Assembly: GCA_018398765.1 (NCBI GenBank)
Contig: JAHBMJ010001786.1
Span: 1-25,766 of the forward strand
Source: Chromera velia
Taxonomy: Eukaryota > Sar > Chromeraceae
Length of the DNA: 25,766 nucleotides
Direction of reading: 5' to 3'
Shown here: positions 1-11,802 of the stretch, one piece after another
How positions within the stretch are numbered: position 1 is the first letter of the stretch
How the letters are laid out: each line of letters starts with the position of its first letter
Position numbers and translations under genes: made by a program
Notes under the pieces: model-generated
What the model was told of the DNA's origin: nothing
What the model saw: only the letters and a program-made list of their open reading frames with translations
The model's database searches: none

Positions 1-1211
1 GGGGGGGGGGGAGGGGGCATCTTGTGCTCCATCTTGGGGCCAGGAGGGGAGGTGGAAAGGAAGGGGGCGGCGGGTTGGGTCTTTGCAGAAGCTGTTGGCT
101 GTGCCTGTGGGGGTTTTGCGAGAAGTCCTTTGGCTTTGGGGGCAAGCGGGTTGGCTTGAGTGGGGGGGGGCGGTGTGGCGATGGTGGCAGAGGGGGGGGG
201 GTTCATTGTGGCGGGGGCAGAGGCTGCGGAGGGAAGGGGTAAAAGCCCCCCTCCTGTGGCATCCCGATTGGCAGATTTTCCCACGGGGGAGTCTCCCATT
301 GGAATTGGGTCTGGCAGTGGAGTCGGTCTGGGCAGGCCACTCTGTTGCGCTGCGAGCATGATTCGTCTGATTTCGTTGATCCGTTTTTCCATCCGATCAA
401 ACCAGTCGTCGTCGATCAGCTCCTCCTCTCGAGGCAGCTTCTTCTTTGCCAAAATGGCCTTCCTGCACCTCTCCCACTCCTCTGTTTGGGGGGGGTCGTC
501 ACGGGGGGGGTTGGGCTTTCGGGGAAAATGCAGCTCGAGTCTTGCCAGACGTTGCTGTTTCTGTTGAGGCCACTTCTTGCCGCTCTTCACTCTGGGCGCA
601 TATGGACACCACTGGCTGTGGGACTGGAACTCCATCACATACCCACTCCATGTGCAGTCATCGTGCTTGCATACTGCAGGCAGGCAGGCAAGTATTCATG
701 TATATGAATGTGTCAAATACATATAGGTACAAATAGTTACTGATTGGGTGCAAAAAAAAACCACATCGAATACAGACTGCAGATGGAAGTTTTGCAACTC
801 GTCCACTGAATGGCCCTCCACTGACTTGCTCACGGAGTCAGGCAATGAATCAGCAAACCAATCAGTTCCTCCATGTCTCCTCGTTCCTATGGTCAATGCG
901 TTACGATTCACTTGGTCGGCTCTGGAGTCCGACCCATGGGACCTTACTAGGTCAGTCTGACTCAACCTGTACGAGAATTTCTTTGCATGTCAACACTTCT
1001 CAAAGAAGGCACAAGTCTAAATGAAAGAAGGAATGTTTCTCGATGTCCACCCTCCCACCACACCGACCCACTGACTGACCAATAGGGAGTGACTGTATCA
1101 GTCTGAGCATGCGTCTGTACATCCCGCCTCGGTTTTGCGTCAGACTTTCGACCTCAGACGCCTTCCTAACTTCGTTACACTCTGGACACGAGGCAGACTG
1201 GCTGTTGTCTG

Positions 1212-1252
<41 letters not shown>

Positions 1253-3698
1253 ACGTTCTTTTTGTACACTAGGGACAGAGCAGCATCAAAGCAGATTTGG
1301 ACACCGGCAGGATCACCACTCGTCCTTTGTCTGTGAAGACACACACATTATGAGAATGGAACCCCCCCCAATATTACACCCCACCCCTTCACAGACCACT
1401 CACCTTCATCAGCATTTCTAGCTGCCACAGCGTAGCTCTTCTTGTCCTTCGAATTGTACTCCTTGAACCAGATTTCCAGGCACTTGTCGCAAAACACGTG
1501 CAGGCACGGCGTCACCAGTACAGGGTGCTCTACCACATGGAAGCAGATGGCGCACTCGGCCCTGAAAGAAAAAGGAAACAAACAGACAGGCAGCAGAAAG
1601 AAGGGAAAGGAAAGGAAAGGAACAGAGACGGTTAGAAGCACAAAGAGATGGAGTCAAGGGAGAGAGGTACACGCTATCTTTGGTATCCACTCACTTTATC
1701 TTGGCTCTCATCAGAAGGCGTGCAGGGAAGGGAAACATCTGACAGGGTGCGAAGGAAAACAGGGAAGGAAAACAAAAATCGGGTGGACAAAAAGCAAACA
1801 GGACAGGAAGGACCTGGCAACAAACAGACACAGCCCAGCGCACACATTCAGGCAGACAGGCAGGCAGACAGGCCCTTGATAGATTGAATGAAGATGCTGG
1901 AGGGATAAGGATACCGCCTCACGCATTCTCTCCCTCCTTCGAACGAACGATCTCTTCAAGCCTCAGACACCACATGCAGTCCACACAACCAAAACCGAAA
2001 GCCGAGAAAGCGAAGGAATGGAGGAAGACAAGGAAAAAGGAAGAGGGCAAAAGGGGACACAGCCAGAACATGTAAGCATGCAGAGAAACAACCATCCCCC
2101 CCCCCTCAACCCACCAGTGTGCTGGGAGAAGCAACTGACTCTCCTCCACGCGATGATCATAATTCCCATCATCTCCACCTCCACCTCCACCTCCCCCACT
2201 GGCATCTCCTGCCGACCCACTCGCTCCTGCTCCACCTGAGGCCCCCCCTTGTTGAGACCCCGACAGAGACAGAGATGGATTGGCCGAAGAGGCAGCCGCA
2301 GAATAGGCAACCCCACCTCCACTCAAACTCCCTCCTCCTGGTGCCCCCACTTGAGGTTCACTTGCTCTTCTGCCCTCTAGGCCCGGACCCCCTGCACCTC
2401 CAGCCCCCGGGGCAGCACCCCACACAGAGGCGGCAGCGGCAGAAGCGGCAGCGGCAGCACTGGAGGAAGAGGCAGCACCGGACCCGGAGGCTCTCGACGG
2501 CTGGTTGCGTCTCTGCTGGGCCTTCTGCTGCTCCCTCTGCTTTATCAACTTTTCTGCACATGAAGAACGCAACTTATTCAGAAAAGATTGGATAGTCCGG
2601 ATAGGGACATGAGACAACAAACTTGAAATTCTTTCCTCTCAGACACGCAGAAAGTGATTCACACGCGCGACGTTCAGGCGCTGCCTGCATACTGCAGTTG
2701 TACGTGCTCCTCCTCTACCTTCGAATCGCCCAACATTGACGAACACGCCACACCCCACAGACAGATCCATAGAGGGAACAAGACAGAGAGCATACAGACA
2801 GACGACGAAGAAACACATGGACAAACGGATAGAGCGCATTCACGTGCAGAAAGAAGAAATGCGAGCACAATTTGTGCTGTGATTGTAGACAACGCCGACG
2901 AAGGCAGGCTTCACGTGAGAGAGACCAACAGACAGACGGACACGGCAGCTGACCGTATGCTTTCTGAGCCGCTTCTTGTTCTCCTTTTCCGTGTGCGAAT
3001 CTGCATTCCTTTGCCGAGAACAAGCAGCAGCCCTGCAGAATGGACAAGAAGAGACAGACGCAGAGACAGAGAGTGCGAAAGGTTTATGGGGGCCTAAATC
3101 TTAATCGTGCGCAGAAAAAAAGGGGATTATCAGAGAGGATGTGTGTGCACTTCTCTCTTGAGAGAGATTGTTGAAGGCCCCGCCTTCCCGACCTGCTCGC
3201 TCTTCATGCACCTTCTCTACCGCTGCCTAGTCTCAGTCCATCCAAGACCAACACGGCCGTAATCAATGCCTCATTCCTCCACTTCGATCGACCCCGCGCC
3301 CCAACAACCTAACTACCCAGCCCATCTGACGAGAAACTAATCCACCGACTTACACACCTCCTGCCACTTTTTGCACATGTCCAGTTTGGCTCGATCGTAC
3401 GGTTTTAGCTCGGCCTGCATGTATGAAGGGGCAGGCAAATAATGCGTAAAGAGAAAAGAAAACACGAATAAAAACAAAAAGAGAGTGACTGGACATGGAG
3501 AGAAGAGGGTTTCTACCAACCCAGCCAATAAGCGGACAGACTGTATGTTTCTTCTTCTCCCTTCTTTTCTTCACGCACACAACAGACAAGAAGAAAGAAA
3601 GAACAAAGACAATAGAACAACGTGGGCAGGGGGCCCGAAAGGTGAGAATTAAGCGCCCCTTACCTCTCCACCTCCCGACAGACTTTCACGTGATCATA

Positions 3699-3731
<33 letters not shown>

Positions 3732-4787
3732 AAGACTATATGGTTTCTTTCCCTGACAGGCTAAATGTTTCTTCTTCTCTCTTCTTTTCTTCATGTACAT
3801 AACAGGCAAAAAGAAAGAAGGAGCAAAGACAAAAAAACAGACCCTGACAGACTGTATGGCTTTTTCCCCTCCTCTTCTTCATGAACACAACAGACAAAAA
3901 GAAAGAAAACAACAGACAGACTATATGTTTCTTCTTCTCCCTTCTTTTCTTCATGAACAGACAGACAGAGCGACAGACAGAGAGAGAGACAGACAGACAG
4001 ACGAGTGCATGATGAAGAGGTGCGCGTGGTTCCTGACTGAAGGACCCCTTTGGAGAAACACGGGCATACTCCACTCTGATTGCACTACTCAATGAATGAA
4101 TTCCAATTCCCTCACGATCCCCTGCATTCATGCCCTGTGTGCAGACCTCTGTGTGTGCGCCTGGGCAGTTTTGGGGCTGGCTGGCGAACGGACACCGACC
4201 CTGCATGGGTGGATGCATGCATTGGATCGGAGTGTTTTTTTTGGAGTTTGCCCAGGAACATGAGACCACAAATTTGTTTTGATTTCTCTGTATGCTGTTT
4301 AAACAGCCTCCGTGCACTGAAGACTTGGAGGAATGATCTCAACCAAACGCAATTCATGGCCGAGGCACAAAGGGGAGAGGAGCGGACTGCGAAAATGAGA
4401 GGGGAAGAGTCTTGGTTTCATCCAAGGACTGATAACGGAAACACAGGAAGGAAGAAAGATCCTGTTCAAGGTGCGATCGAAAAGACAACTGCTATCTTCG
4501 GCTGTACGTTTGCACGGCGACAAGTCTGAAGGCACGCTGAGTTGCCAAAATTAGGATGCCGCTGGCCACGGTGTGAAGCAAATGGGATCTGACTGTCCGC
4601 GGATAACCAGCCTTGACGGAGGTTTCCGACGCGATGCCGAAAAATGAACAACAATTCGATTGACCCATCCTACAAAAACAGGGACAGGCAGAGAGTCGAC
4701 TGTCTGACTCACCACTTTGTGCATGGCACAGAGGCGGGTCTTCCACATGTGTTTCGGAACGTGAGACGACGACGACATTTTCGACAA
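1..4787 (-). CDS. CCCH-CCCH-RING-TRAF-type zinc-finger protein, probable E3 ubiquitin ligase (3' end off window)
   Basis: Exons in transcript order: 4787-4713, 4200-4147, 3414-3358, 3032-2954, 2553-2115, 1561-1404, 1208-1080 and 673-1. All junction phases agree and give 554 visible residues. The start is the ATG at 4787. CCCH finger 1 uses C20, C28, C37 and H41; CCCH finger 2 uses C57, C65, C72 and H76. A Gln/Ala/Gly/Ser-rich linker follows (about residues 95-230). The C3HC4 RING uses C238, C241, C254, H256, C259, C262, C295 and C298, so its last two Cys lie in the next exon. A TRAF-type finger follows directly (C332, C337, H349, C353, reading CKHDDCTWSG). The tail is charged, then Pro/Ala-rich, and stays open to base 1. 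RING plus TRAF finger predicts a ubiquitin ligase; CCCH fingers usually bind RNA. Weakest points are the donors after exons 2 (GTCTGC) and 3 (GTGTGT). The exact family is not recognised. Confidence 0.82.
1214..1250. repeat. (CA)n microsatellite in intron
   Basis: An alternating CA run on the plus strand lies in the intron between the two RING exons. In the transcript it reads (UG)n and ends only a few bases before the acceptor at 1209-1210, so it forms the 3' splice-site tract. Confidence 0.95.
1562..2114 (-). other. Intron of the RING/TRAF gene
   Basis: This stretch of about 550 bases separates the linker exon from the RING exon. It is pyrimidine-rich on the sense strand and includes a CAGG/CAGA tetranucleotide run near 1850-1871. 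No coding exon that fits the flanking phases was seen. The flanking junction (phase 2 to phase 2) makes a continuous protein without it. Confidence 0.6.
3415..4146 (-). repeat. Intron with degenerate minisatellite and (GACA)n tracts
   Basis: Between the second and third exons lies a degenerate repeat. A TATGTTTCTTCTTCTCCCTT-like core followed by CTTTTCTTCA recurs near 3543, 3763 and 3922, with a shorter relative near 3855. Each copy is followed by an ACAGACAAAAAGAAAGAA-like segment. Runs of GACA occur at about 3699-3731 and 3958-4001. No exon that fits in phase was found here. Open frames across the block are products of the repeats. Confidence 0.75.
4201..4712 (-). other. First intron of the RING/TRAF gene
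   Basis: This 512-base intron interrupts the first CCCH finger between its first and second Cys. The donor is GTGAGT at 4712-4707 and the acceptor is at 4202-4201. No other gene was seen inside it. Confidence 0.7.
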
Positions 4788-5719
4788 CGGCCTGCTGGAC
4801 TGCTGGTCACTCGGTCGGTGTGTTTCTCAGTCAAATTAGTCAGCCCCCCTCTCCCAACAGCACAGCGCTGGAGCACCAAGGGAGTTAAAGAAGGCTGGCT
4901 GTTCCTGCAGCCACACTCTGTAGAGGAATGGCCCGCCCCCTCCAAAAGAGAAAAAAAGAGGGCAGAGCAGATGAGAGACGCCTCGTTGGAGAGTCGTCTC
5001 TTCGTTTCAAATAACACTTCTTCTCCCAGAAAGTCCCTTCAGCTTCGTGTCAGCACCCACAGAGCAGACCGTATTGGTGTGTGAACACTGCGAACCGCAC
5101 AGACGGCTGGAATCAAAGGGCGGGCGACTGCAAAAACGGGATGAAATCTCTTTCCCGTCTTCAACCCGACGAAGAAGTGAAAAACACCACAGCTTGCCTT
5201 TGCCGCACGCTCACAGATCACTGATCTCTCTGGTTACCAATTTTTGCGTGGATGTCCAGAAATCCGTGTGAACTGGCGGGCAGATCACTGGCTTCTTGAA
5301 CCTCTTAATTCCTGCGTCGACCAACCGAGCATGGCATCCATATGCATCCATTGCATGGCGTCCATATGGCGTCCTGCCAAAAAAATCTGACGCACGCGCA
5401 GTGAGGTGCATGTGCGCGAACCCCCCCGGAAAGCCGCAATGCATGGCTCGGAATGGCTCCGCAACCTGTTTTCGCGCGTGCATGCACGGATACGCACGTA
5501 CGCGGTCCTCAGACGCAATACCTGCATCTTTCTGTGATTTCTTTTCCTCTCTCTATAGCTTCTTTCTGCATTAGGCGCTGTGTTCTGACGTGACCGACGT
5601 GCCCGTGAGTCAGTTGCTTCTTACAGTGTGGTCTGACACCCTGCGAAGAGGTGTTTCTACCGAATTTACACGTACACAAAAAACCGCAACAACAGCGCCT
5701 GACCTTTGTGGGTAGCAAG
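4788..5719. promoter_or_regulatory. Divergent intergenic promoter region
   Basis: The minus-strand zinc-finger gene and the plus-strand secreted-protein gene start back to back, 932 bases apart. No convincing exon was found between them. The most structured part is about 5330-5515. It has repeated GGCATCCATATG / GGCGTCCATATGGCGTCC blocks (about 5332-5375), then CpG-rich sequence containing TGCATGCACGG at 5479-5489. TGCATGCA is the known target of some apicomplexan ApiAP2 factors, but it also occurs in introns here, so a regulatory role is only inferred. No TATA box is claimed. Confidence 0.5.
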
Positions 5720-8353
5720 ATGCGTTTCTTGCTTGGTGCCTTCGCCCTCCTAGCGGGCAGGCACGCATCAGGCGACAGCGTGATGGACTGCGTGCTCCAC
5801 CCGCCGGAGGACGCGAAGGAGTACGAGTCTTGTCCCTCCTTCTACAAGCTCTTTCCAAAAAATGAATCTCAGAAGTTTTCAATGTCACCAGGCCCGAACG
5901 GACAGTACTACGAGAACAAATCGAGCAGAGTGGGTCTGTCACATTTTGAGGACGAGGAGCGAGTGCAGGCTGTGATGTCTGAGAGTGTGAAGGCACAGGA
6001 CAACACGTACATCGCAAAGCTGTTCAGTGACATGAGCGGCATGTGGCTCTTCTCAGACGAGAACGGAGATGCCGTCGGAGCTCACTACACATTCGATCTT
6101 CTGGAGGCCAACCTGCCTCCTGAGGAAATGCACGTCCTCATGCCCTGCAAGAAAACTGCAGTACTGAAGATGGAGTGCAAACGTGAGTCCGGCCATCTGC
6201 ACTATGGACATCTGCACTATGCATGCATGTGTATTAATTGGATTCATTGACCTCTTTGGTGAGTGACTGACCTTGCTGAGCGATCGCGGCTTTGAGGTGG
6301 AATGCTGCTCTCTCTACTTGGAAAGTGCCGTCTATGTGACCCTCCTCCTGGGCTCTTCTTATATACCCTTCCTTCTTTTGTTTGTGTGCCTTTCTTGATG
6401 CGAGTTGACGGGAGGATCTGTAAGGAGTCACACATATGGACCTGACGCCAGCAGGACACTACACGAGAACTTCGTATACTCAAAGTCGAAAACGGTAAAA
6501 CAAGTGTGTGTGATATCATGAGACACATGAATGACAACGCGTGGTTGCAGCCTTTGACTGGTTGCCTCTTCTGGAGGTCGGGTGGAAAGACTCGGCCTGT
6601 ACGTGGACGGGTGTGTGCGAGGAGGAAGCAATGGAGTGCAGAAAAATTACACCGGTAGGTAGGAGGGTCAATGCATGAGGAAAGGGAGTTCGCTGTGTCT
6701 GACTCGCTTCTTCTCTCTACTCTTCTTTGCCGTGCTTCCTCATCTTTTTCAAATTCTGGAGCACCAAGATGCAGGCAAGCAGGCAGGAGTTCCCTTCCGG
6801 ATTCCCTTCGTATCCTCGCTGGCAAGCCTCCTCCTCACTTCCCCTTCCTGCCCCGCTCTCGTGTCAGAAGTGTTCTTGATTTCTCACACCTTTCTGGTTT
6901 TCCGTTCGCGCTCCCTCTGCCCCACCTTGTCCGCATGCAGTACTTCTCCAAGTGCTTGCCTGCCGAGGACTTCAACGAGGATGACACCTTCAAGGGAAAG
7001 CCGCAGAGCCTGAATGGCGCTTCCTCAGAGACGGAGACGGGGAAAGAGGGGGGAGAAAAGAACTCAACAAGCAAGGCGACGTACAAGAAGGTCACGGGAC
7101 CTGAGGCGGTTTGGCCCTGGGACAATTGCTATTTCTCTGGGCAGTGTGCAGTAGAGGGATACCAATGTTTCAAGAACACGAGATGGCCCCTCTTTGCGCA
7201 GTGCATGCCCGCAGAGAGCTGTCCTAGGCCGAGAGGGAAGGACACGCTGAAGTTGCAGGAGGTGTGGGGGGTCGATAAGGCTTCAGATATGACTCCACAG
7301 AAGGTGGGCCGCTATATAGCTGTGTGTTTGTGTGGGAGGGAAGCGGGAGAGAGAGGGAGTGTGTGAGAGAGGGGGTGGGGAAGGTGAAGAGTCATGAGAG
7401 TACTGACCAGTCTTTTTTGCCATCAAGGTCTTCAGTCTGCCTACCTGCTTGCCTGTCTGCTGAGCGATATGACGAGAAGATATGTCTCAAGGCACCAAAT
7501 TCGTTCTTTGAGTGCCAATGAAGACTGATGAGATTGGCTTTTAATCCTGATCGCTCACTTATTCCTCAAGATCTTCGGTTGATCAGAGTGTCTCCGGCAA
7601 TGGGGAATACAGCCTGTAAACGAGAATATTTTTCTCTATTCTCCCCTGCAGATGGTTCGTCGTCTTCTAGAGCACCCTGACAAAACAGGCTACCCCGCCG
7701 AGTGGAGAGGAGAGAACGGAGCCCTGAAGCGCAGGAGGTTGAAGGAGTGCGCAGAGAAGAACAGCGAGGTCGGTTCTCTGGCCTCCGCGAATTTCGCATA
7801 CAAGGCGGAGGACCATGTGAAGGCTGTGCAGTCTGTGTTCTCGAAGTGCGGGGACGAGTACTTTGACTTTGCCAAGGTGGACGAGGTGGAACAGCCTAAG
7901 GTTTTGGATTTGGATCTGTCTGATGTTTTGGACTTGGACAAAATCGATCTGGGGTTCGTCGGTTTGTGGATGAGTGCATGTGCGTGATGAAGCAGAATTT
8001 TTCTTTTATTTGTGTTGATGCGGTGCCGTCTCGGTCTTTGTGTGAATTGGTGCATGGTCTTTTTGAGAAGGTGGTTAGCTCGGGGGCTGTAGTTTTGTAT
8101 GCATCTCCAGCGAGAGATGTTGATCGAGGAGGAAATCTCAACGGAGATGCCCGTGATGTTGAGTTGGGGGAAGCCACAGAGAAAGAGAAACTCAGTCTGC
8201 CATGCCTTTCCCGTTCCTCCATGCCATCAGTTCTTTTTGTCTTTTTGTTTGGTGCAAAATGGCAGCGCTTTGCAGATCGACAAAGGCTTGTGTTCAATGA
8301 GAATGCACAAGGAGAAGTGGAGCAAGACATTCTTACACTGACTTGTTGCCTGC

Positions 8354-8388
<35 letters not shown>

Positions 8389-10833
8389 CCTGTCTGTCTG
8401 TCTGTCTGTCTGTCTGTCTGCCTGTCTGCCTGCCTGCCTGCCTGCCTGCTTGTCTGCAGATGGGACTGGATGGACGAGAAGCTCTACGAGGAGGCTGGAG
8501 GTTCAGAGGGCTGGGACTGTGACAACCCTCTGGGCCCTGAGGCTTCCTCTGACACGGGTGCCTTGAAGAGAGACGAGGCCCGTGTGACTGCATGGAAGAT
8601 GGGATTGGACCCTTGGGAGACTGTGCCTGAGACCAAAACCTCCAGACGGAGACGCCTGCAACAAATTGAGGTGGCCTCAAGCACCTTCAAGGGTCTACAG
8701 GCAACGCAGTACCAGGGAGAAGACACGTACTTTGCAGAGTCGAACCCCGATGTGTATGACCTCCCCCCGCCCCCGAAGGAGAAAGAGTACAGTTACTTCA
8801 AAAAGAAGATGTGCGGAGATGTCCCCTACCACTCATGGGCTCCCGATAAGAATTTGGCTTTCAAGCTCATGTGTGCCCCTCTGTACACCTGGGCCCCCAA
8901 CATCTTGTTGGCCCCCGGCTTCTACTTTGCCCCCAAGTTCACATGGGCCCCGGCCATCACCCTGGCACCTGAGACGATCCTGGCACCCAAGGGGGTCTGG
9001 GCACCTCTCATCCAGACAGGTCGGTTGGTTGGCTGCGTGCGAGCTGGGACAGGAATAGATAGATAACGAATCGTTTGGGGGTATCGGACTGGCTGGCAGA
9101 CAGACGGCCGGTTTTGTTTCCCTTCAAGTGTTCTTAATTCTTTATTTCAATCGTCTTGTTGGGAGACTCTGCAAGTCCATCCATACGTGCTTTGAATAGG
9201 GGGCTCTGACTTATACATCTCCATCCTTCATTCACATTGCACAAAGAAGATTGGAAGCACTACTCATTGAAAGCCTTGATCGATGCATGCACATGCACAC
9301 GCTCGCTACATTTAAATGAGAGTCGCAGGTCCGACAGTTGTGGCCGCCCCCCTGTGGGTATTCGCCCCCAAGATCGTCCTCGGAGGGCAGTTCGTGTTTG
9401 CACCCGAGAACGTGTTTATTCCTTTCATGGTGGCGGGAGTGGAGACGGTCCTCGCACCTCTCAATGTAATTCCAGGTAGGTCTGCCTGCTTGTGACTGCG
9501 CTCGCTTTGGGTCAATTTGCACTTGCTTGCGCATACATCCACATAGATAGAAGCACACACGCACAGAGGAGGGAGGAGGGGAAGATGTCTTTTTCTGAAG
9601 GCTGCAAAATTTCTTTCGGGAAACACAGAAGAAAAAACGTTGTAGAGGGCCTAAGGCACTTTTCTCGCAAGGGGCTGGGGAAATTGATCATTGTAGTAAA
9701 GCGAAAGGGGTACAAGCTTTCCTTTCTTTGGCTGCGACGCCCTGGAACGTCCCAAGACGTGTTTATTTTTTTCACCAACTCACTTCCTGAAGGTCGAAAG
9801 GGTTGAGCAAATACTCATCACCCACCCTTTGCACGAATTTTGTGCAGACATCTTTGCCGACTGGGTGTTCAAGAGGACAGACTTTGGGGAATCCAAAGTA
9901 AAGAGATTCGACGACAAGATCTTCAAAGCATCGGACAAGAAGTTCATCGCAGATAAATTGGACCCCGTCTTCACGTTCATCGAGGAGGTGGACTCAAAGG
10001 TCAGTCGGCTTATTGATTTTTCTGGCTGCATGGCACGTCTGTTTGCTTTCTCTGATTTCTTTCTTGTCAGAAGAGCTTGGAAACAAAGAAAGAGAAAAGA
10101 CCTGCACCTTAGATCACTTTCGAGCGTTGGAAGTCCTTATGAAATCTGATGGCCGCTGAGTGTTTGGAGAGGCCGTCAGTTTGTATTGCATCTCTGAGAG
10201 GAGTCGGAAAAACAACGGAACCATGAATGCAAATCAGCGAACACTTACATTTCTCTTGAACTTTTGTGGCTTTTTGGACGACTCTGAATTCCTGTCCCCG
10301 TCCGGGCACACACATCTTGAATCGAATCCTTTCAGGTTGGGGACGTCCCCCTTCCCCTGCCTCTCAGCGAGGAGAAGGCGAAGAAGATCGGATTGAGAAA
10401 GTCCCTCACTCTCGGTCAGTGGGAGGGGTTCAGGAAGAAAGAGTGCTCTCTCCCTCAGGCCCGATTTAATGGACGTTCTCTTCACTTCGTCTCAATGATT
10501 TTTCTCAGTTGGGTATCCTAGTCGCTTTCCACATTTGTCCTTCTGCCTGCTGTGTGTTTTTTGTTTGCGTTTCCTCTCTCAGCTGTTTGGCTCCTGGACA
10601 TATGATCAGTCTTGCACATTCCGATCTGAACCCTGCAGGTGCATTCTTCTACAGCGCCATTGGCCTGAAGGTAGTCTGCCCCAGGTATCGCGTAGACAAG
10701 GACAAGAAGCCACTGGAGCCCCTCAGCGTGAAGGTGTTCTACTATGAACCTAGGGACACCAGACTGAAGAAGGACGAGGAAGAGAAACTCTCAGACCAGT
10801 GAGTCACATTTTGTGTGGCGGTGTGTGTGTGTG

Positions 10834-10865
<32 letters not shown>

Positions 10866-10894
10866 TGTGTGTGTGTATGCGTATGTGTACGTGT

Positions 10895-10927
<33 letters not shown>

Positions 10928-11023
10928 GTTTAGAGATACAGGTATGACGTGTGTCTATGTGTGCGTTTGTGGCTCTTTCTCTATCTATCTATCCATCTAT
11001 ATCTATCTATCTATCTATCTATA

Positions 11024-11065
<42 letters not shown>

Positions 11066-11802
11066 CTCTATATATATACATACATACATATCCATGTTTC
11101 TCTGCATGTGCGATTAGGTGGGTGGATAGCAGCGTGTGTAAACTCTCTCTTTGTATGTGAGACGGTGTGATGCGGCGCTGTCATGCGGAAGGAAATCTCG
11201 TCGGAAGCCGTTGGGTCTCAGGATGGCTGGTCACCTGTCCCACCCTTGTCCTCATTTCCCCGTGCGCTGAGCAAACCCGCTCAGAACTCTTTTGTGAACT
11301 CTTCAAGATGGTCGAGAAATCGTTGTATGTTTTGCCTCCTTTTGTCCCCTGCAGATGCGTTGTTCCCTATCCCTCTGACGTCCTCCGTGACCTTCCCCAT
11401 CTGCCCAAGGAGGCAATCTATGCCATCAAGGCCTTTGAGATCGCAGAGAATTTGATTCCAAAACCAGTCAAGGTGGCAGCCAACCAGATCCTGACGTTCT
11501 CGACCATCCTGGCTGAGGGCAAGCTGCCTGACGTGCAGAAGTGGCTTGCTGACGTGTTGGAGATCGACGAGAAGGACTTGGAGAAGGAGGACAAAGAGAA
11601 GGACGAAGATCTGAAGGGTATGGGGGCATCTGGGCTTGGTTGGGGTCCTGCTCTCTACCAGTCACAGCACTCTAAGTTTCCCTTGGGGGACTTGGAGAAG
11701 CTGTTCGGGACGAACTCGACGATTCTGGACATGGTCAAGAAGGTGGAGATGCCCTCGATCTCCCCTTGGGAGTATTGGCCTTTCAAGAAGGAGACTCCCT
11801 AG
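5720..11802 (+). CDS. Secreted Cys-rich protein with 18-copy hexapeptide (xAPxxV) repeat
   Basis: Exons: 5720-6182, 6551-6654, 6941-7303, 7652-7953, 8460-9019, 9329-9475, 9848-9999, 10336-10414, 10639-10798 and 11355-11802 (stop TAG). All phases agree, giving about 925 residues. The ATG at 5720 starts a signal peptide (MRFLLGAFALLAGRHASG). Two Cys units share spacing: C171-x5-C-x6-C-x9-C and C252-x5-C-x6-C-x11-C. A basic RRRR patch precedes 18 consecutive hexapeptides (residues 537-644, WAPDKN to LAPLNV). The C-terminal third is Lys/Glu/Asp-rich with few Cys and ends in a Trp/Pro-rich tail. No membrane anchor is obvious. It is probably an exported, wall or matrix protein, but this is inference; the family is not recognised. 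Least certain are the exon 4 donor (7953 with GTTCGT, or 7957 plus an extra exon 8276-8316) and the exon 9 acceptor. Confidence 0.82.
8346..8457 (+). repeat. (TGTC/TGCC)n tetranucleotide tract at a 3' splice site
   Basis: Runs of TGTC, then TGCC, occupy the end of intron 4 and run straight into the acceptor CTTGTCTGCAG before the exon starting at 8460. The repeat serves as the polypyrimidine tract. Confidence 0.92.
8836..9468 (+). repeat. Protein hexapeptide repeat array spanning two exons
   Basis: Ten hexads occupy 8836-9015 (including WAPDKN, CAPLYT, WAPNIL, LAPGFY, FAPKFT and WAPLIQ). One hexad is split by the intron (9016-9019 plus 9329-9342). Seven follow at 9343-9468 (including AAPLWV, FAPKIV, FAPENV and LAPLNV). 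Position 1 is W, L, F or another hydrophobic residue in most copies. Position 2 is nearly always Ala or Gly, position 3 mostly Pro, and position 6 Val in the last eight or so copies. DNA identity between units is low, so the pattern is held at protein level. Confidence 0.9.
10799..11354 (+). repeat. Intron 9 with compound (GT)n-(CTAT)n-(TA)n microsatellite
   Basis: Just after the GTGAGT donor lies a long TG-rich tract (about 10816-10924). It is followed by CTAT tetranucleotides and long TA runs (about 10981-11090). The intron ends at CCCCTGCAG before the exon at 11355. The long TA part could form hairpins and is a likely slippage or assembly hot spot. Confidence 0.9.

Noticed and set aside
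7465-7521. Cys-containing frame RYDEKICLKAPNSFFECQ as a third Cys unit of the secreted protein
   Set aside because: It ends in TGA with no usable GT donor that keeps phase with the next exon at 7652, and exons 7303 and 7652 already join in phase.
10583-10638. Alternative acceptor at 10582 giving LFGSWTYDQSCTFRSEPC
   Set aside because: It does not fit the phase 1 exit of the exon ending at 10414, whereas the acceptor at 10638 does.
10815-11170. Cys/Val and Tyr/Ile-rich open frames
   Set aside because: They come from (GT)n and (TA)n microsatellites in intron 9 of the secreted-protein gene.
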